This document shows, one piece after another, positions 35,733 through 38,259 of a stretch of DNA of 38,259 nt. The stretch lies in the NCBI GenBank assembly GCA_016193565.1, contig JACPRY010000045.1:1-38259 (forward strand), written 5' to 3'. Below the pieces are notes generated by a model. The model was given only the letters and a program-made list of their open reading frames with translations. It did not search any database and had not been told where the DNA came from. The position numbers were made by a program, and so were the translations under genes. This DNA comes from Armatimonadota bacterium. Its GTDB lineage: Bacteria > Sysuimicrobiota > Sysuimicrobiia > Sysuimicrobiales > Kaftiobacteriaceae. Every line of letters starts with the position of its first letter. The stretch's first letter is position 1.

Positions 35733-37430
35733 GTGTCCAACCCGCTCGCTCAACGTGCGCAAGTCTTCTCTGCCCTTGAGCACGGCGTGGATGTCCTGGT
35801 GATTGGTGGCGGTATCACCGGCGCCGGGGTCGCCCTCGATGCAACCACGCGAGGGTATGCTGTTGGTCTCGTTGAACGCTCCGACTTCGGGAGTGGGACC
35901 AGCAGCCGCTCGACAAAACTCGTCCACGGCGGGCTTCGATATCTTCCTCAGTGGCAGTTCGGGCTGGTCCGGGAAGCAGCGATCGAGCGAGACCGGCTCC
36001 GCCGGCTCGCGCCGCACCTAGTCACCCCACTGCCGTTTCTCGTGCCGCTCTATTCCGGGATGCGGCGGCCTCTCGGCGTGAAGATTCCCTCCCCGCTTCT
36101 TTCACTGACAGGACCCATCATCCGGACGGGGCTGTGGCTGTATGACCTGCTGGCCTCAGCAGATCTCCGGCATACCAGAGTAGCCCCCGAAGTGCTCCTC
36201 GCGGAGATTCCCGGCATTCGGACCGACGGGCTGTCGGCCGCGTACCGGTACCACGACGCGCAGACCGACGACGTCCGCCTGACCTATGCCGTCCTGTGGG
36301 CCGCGCGAAAGGCCGGGACGCTGCTCCTGAACTACGCTGAGGTCATCGCAATCGACCCGGGACCCCCGGCGGCCGTGACCGTTCGCGACCGCCTGGGTGG
36401 CGGCGAGGTCCACATCCGCGCTCGGCATGTGGTCAACGCGGCGGGGATCTGGGCGGAAGCCGTCGCCCGCCTGGGCGGAGACGTACCGTTCCGCATCCAA
36501 CACAGCAAGGGGGTTCACCTCATCCTGGAGCTTCCACTTCAGGCGATCTCGGCGTTGGTGATCCCTGAGACCGACGACGGTCGACTGGCGTTTCTCGTCC
36601 CGTGGCGAGATCGTTGGATTCTGGGGACGACCGATGAGTCCCACGATGCCGCCCTGCACTCGCCGACGACAACGGCTGCAGAGGCCAGATACCTGCTCGA
36701 CCACCTGAACCGGTACCTACATGTGCCCGTGGGTCCAGACGCGATTGTGGGTGCCTACGCGGGGCTACGATCGCTCGTCCGTCGCGGGGACGCGCGACCG
36801 GCAGACCTCTCCCGCAGCCATGAAGTCATCGAACACCGGAACGCGATGGTTTCCATCATCGGTGGGAAGCTCACGACGTACCGCAAAATGGCCGAAGACA
36901 CTGTCGATGCGCTCGTGCGGCGCGACGGCCGACAGATCGCGTGCCGGACATCAACGCTGCCCCTCGATCCGGAGGCCGATGCGGACCGGATCACCGCGGC
37001 CGCGCGACAGGCCGGACTGGACGCTGAACAAGCCCTCCACCTGCTGGCGTCATATGGAAGCGGGACGCTGAGGATCTGTCAGATCCTGGGCGAAGATCCC
37101 TTACTGCGGCGGCGGTTGGTTCCTGATCTCCCGGTCATCGCCGCGGAAGCCGTCTACGCCTGCCGCGAGGAACAGGCCGTGTCGCTCGCCGACTGGATGC
37201 TGATCCGCAGCAGGCTTGCGGCGCTGGACCGCAGGCGTGGAGAGGGCTGCGCCGACGACGTCGCTGCGATCATGGGCGGGGAACTGGGCTGGACCAAGAC
37301 TGAAATTGCGATGCAGCTGCAGGCGTTCAGGCGCGCCGTTGCCGCGGAGATGGCCTTTGCCGACGAGTTGCGTTCGAGCCCCGTCTATTGGTCTTCCGGT
37401 TCTATAGACCCACCAAGCACGATCCGGTAG
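35733..37430 (+). CDS. glpD: Glycerol-3-phosphate dehydrogenase (FAD-dependent)
   Basis: DVLVIGGGITGAGVALDATTRGYAVGLVERSDFGSGTSSRSTKLVHGGLRYL. Confidence 0.93.
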   Translation: MSNPLAQRAQVFSALEHGVDVLVIGGGITGAGVALDATTRGYAVGLVERSDFGSGTSSRSTKLVHGGLRYLPQWQFGLVREAAIERDRLRRLAPHLVTPLPFLVPLYSGMRRPLGVKIPSPLLSLTGPIIRTGLWLYDLLASADLRHTRVAPEVLLAEIPGIRTDGLSAAYRYHDAQTDDVRLTYAVLWAARKAGTLLLNYAEVIAIDPGPPAAVTVRDRLGGGEVHIRARHVVNAAGIWAEAVARLGGDVPFRIQHSKGVHLILELPLQAISALVIPETDDGRLAFLVPWRDRWILGTTDESHDAALHSPTTTAAEARYLLDHLNRYLHVPVGPDAIVGAYAGLRSLVRRGDARPADLSRSHEVIEHRNAMVSIIGGKLTTYRKMAEDTVDALVRRDGRQIACRTSTLPLDPEADADRITAAARQAGLDAEQALHLLASYGSGTLRICQILGEDPLLRRRLVPDLPVIAAEAVYACREEQAVSLADWMLIRSRLAALDRRRGEGCADDVAAIMGGELGWTKTEIAMQLQAFRRAVAAEMAFADELRSSPVYWSSGSIDPPSTIR

Positions 37431-37612
37431 CGCTCAGGCAAGAGCTCGAGCACGTCCCCGAGTTGATAGTACGCCACAGCGATTTTCGTTCGGTCCGCGT
37501 CGCTATCGTTCAGTTCGCGGATCTTCCTCCAGAGGTCCGTGACCGCTCGCATCCGGGCGTCTGTTTGTGCCGCCGGCGCGGTCCACGCTTCCCTAGTAGT
37601 GTGGACTGCCAT
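37385..37612 (-). CDS. Small hypothetical protein
   Basis: 75 aa ORF with RBS GGGAGGGAGCAT upstream; overlaps the glpD 3' end antisense by 46 nt. Confidence 0.55.
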   Translation of the reverse strand: MAVHTTREAWTAPAAQTDARMRAVTDLWRKIRELNDSDADRTKIAVAYYQLGDVLELLPERYRIVLGGSIEPEDQ

Positions 37613-37836
37613 CGTTTATGCTCCCTCCCCCACTGTGAATAAATCACCACGCATCCGCCGATCTTGGTAACGGATTCTAGCACACCTCTGTTCCCTCGAA
37701 CAGCGAACAATTCAGTAGTCATAAATTCATTGGAAGATTGATGGAAGGATTCGCCACCGCCTATCTGACGAACGAGGGAACCGGCGGACGCTGAGTTCTA
37801 GTTGCTGATGAACGGGGCTGTGTTCAGACGTTCCAC

Positions 37837-37912
37837 TGGTCGGGCCGGCCGGACTTGAACCGGCGACCTCATCCACCCCAAGGATGCGCGCTACCACCTG
37901 CGCTACGGCCCG
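37837..37912 (-). tRNA. tRNA-Pro(GGG) with encoded CCA
   Basis: CGGGCCGTAGCGCAGGTGGTAGCGCGCATCCTTGGGGTGGATGAGGTCGCCGGTTCAAGTCCGGCCGGCCCGACCA folds as a cloverleaf; anticodon loop TTGGGGT. Confidence 0.93.
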
Positions 37913-37925
37913 ACACTCAACAATA

Positions 37926-37961
37926 ATCTACACGATCTCCACCATCTACACAATCAAGCTA
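37926..37961. repeat. 9-nt tandem repeat (ATCTACACV)x4, degenerate
   Basis: atctacacg atctccacc atctacaca atcaagcta. Confidence 0.7.
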
Positions 37962-38035
37962 CATTTCCCGTGGTGTCCTACTTTTGAATGCAAAGTACGT
38001 TTGGTTTCTTCTGTTGGATTCACGCTCGATCGGAC

Positions 38036-38126
38036 GGCGGGATGGGGACCTTGGATCGGGGACCAGGAGAGCGGCTAAGGAGTGGCTCAGTTACTGGTGA
38101 CCTTTGTCCAATGTCCCCATCCCGCC
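38036..38126. repeat. Inverted-repeat element (MITE/REP-like)
   Basis: GGCGGGATGGGGAC at 38036-38049 and perfect complement at 38113-38126, with similarity extending inward (..TTGGA..ACCAG). Confidence 0.6.
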
Positions 38127-38259
38127 GCCGTTCAACTCAGACGTCCACGCTCGATCCATGGCGAGATCGCGCGGATTCATGTGCAGGCCTCCCTGCGCTT
38201 CACGGTGCGCTCCGCGGGCGAGCCGACTCGGAGCGAAGCGGCCCTCCAATGTAGGAAAC

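Noticed and set aside
37688-37703. LexA/SOS box
   Set aside because: Dyad is GTTC-N4-GAAC, the inverse of the Gram-positive GAAC-N4-GTTC core, so it was kept only as a generic operator candidate.
37926-37961. Short peptide YTISTIYTI in a 64-aa ORF
   Set aside because: Product of the 9-nt tandem repeat; no RBS and no other coding support.

Overview
The window is a high-GC bacterial chromosomal segment, read by eye from the sequence and the supplied ORF track. Most of it is core genome: a paa phenylacetyl-CoA epoxidase cluster (paaA-dinB-paaB-paaC-paaD), a CorC/HlyC-type transporter, an M28 peptidase and a CBS-GGDEF protein. It also carries a long fatty-acid/RNA-processing operon (recG-rsmD-coaD-yceD-rpmF-plsX-fabH-fabD-fabG-acpP-fabF-rnc-HIT), rpmB/hslO, thiamine and riboflavin uptake genes with riboswitches, a sugar ABC transporter, an FAD-oxidoreductase/cNMP cluster, a GlpD-like dehydrogenase and tRNA-Pro(GGG). 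Three observations stand out. (1) There is an apparent chromosome-dimer-resolution (dif) site at 2507-2534, with a second copy of its XerC arm plus central region at 158-174. The two copies bracket a ~2.35 kb module (putative sRNA, STAS protein, orphan sigma region 4, cation/proton antiporter), which looks like an IMEX-type Xer-mediated insertion. (2) A family of intergenic hairpins or arrays has arms built from degenerate 7-nt (or 9-nt) tandem repeats, with a different unit at each locus. (3) Two such heptad hairpins sit inside an FMN riboswitch. One splits the conserved GGGTGA|AATTCCC of P2/L2 exactly, giving an unusually large (~311 nt) aptamer region.
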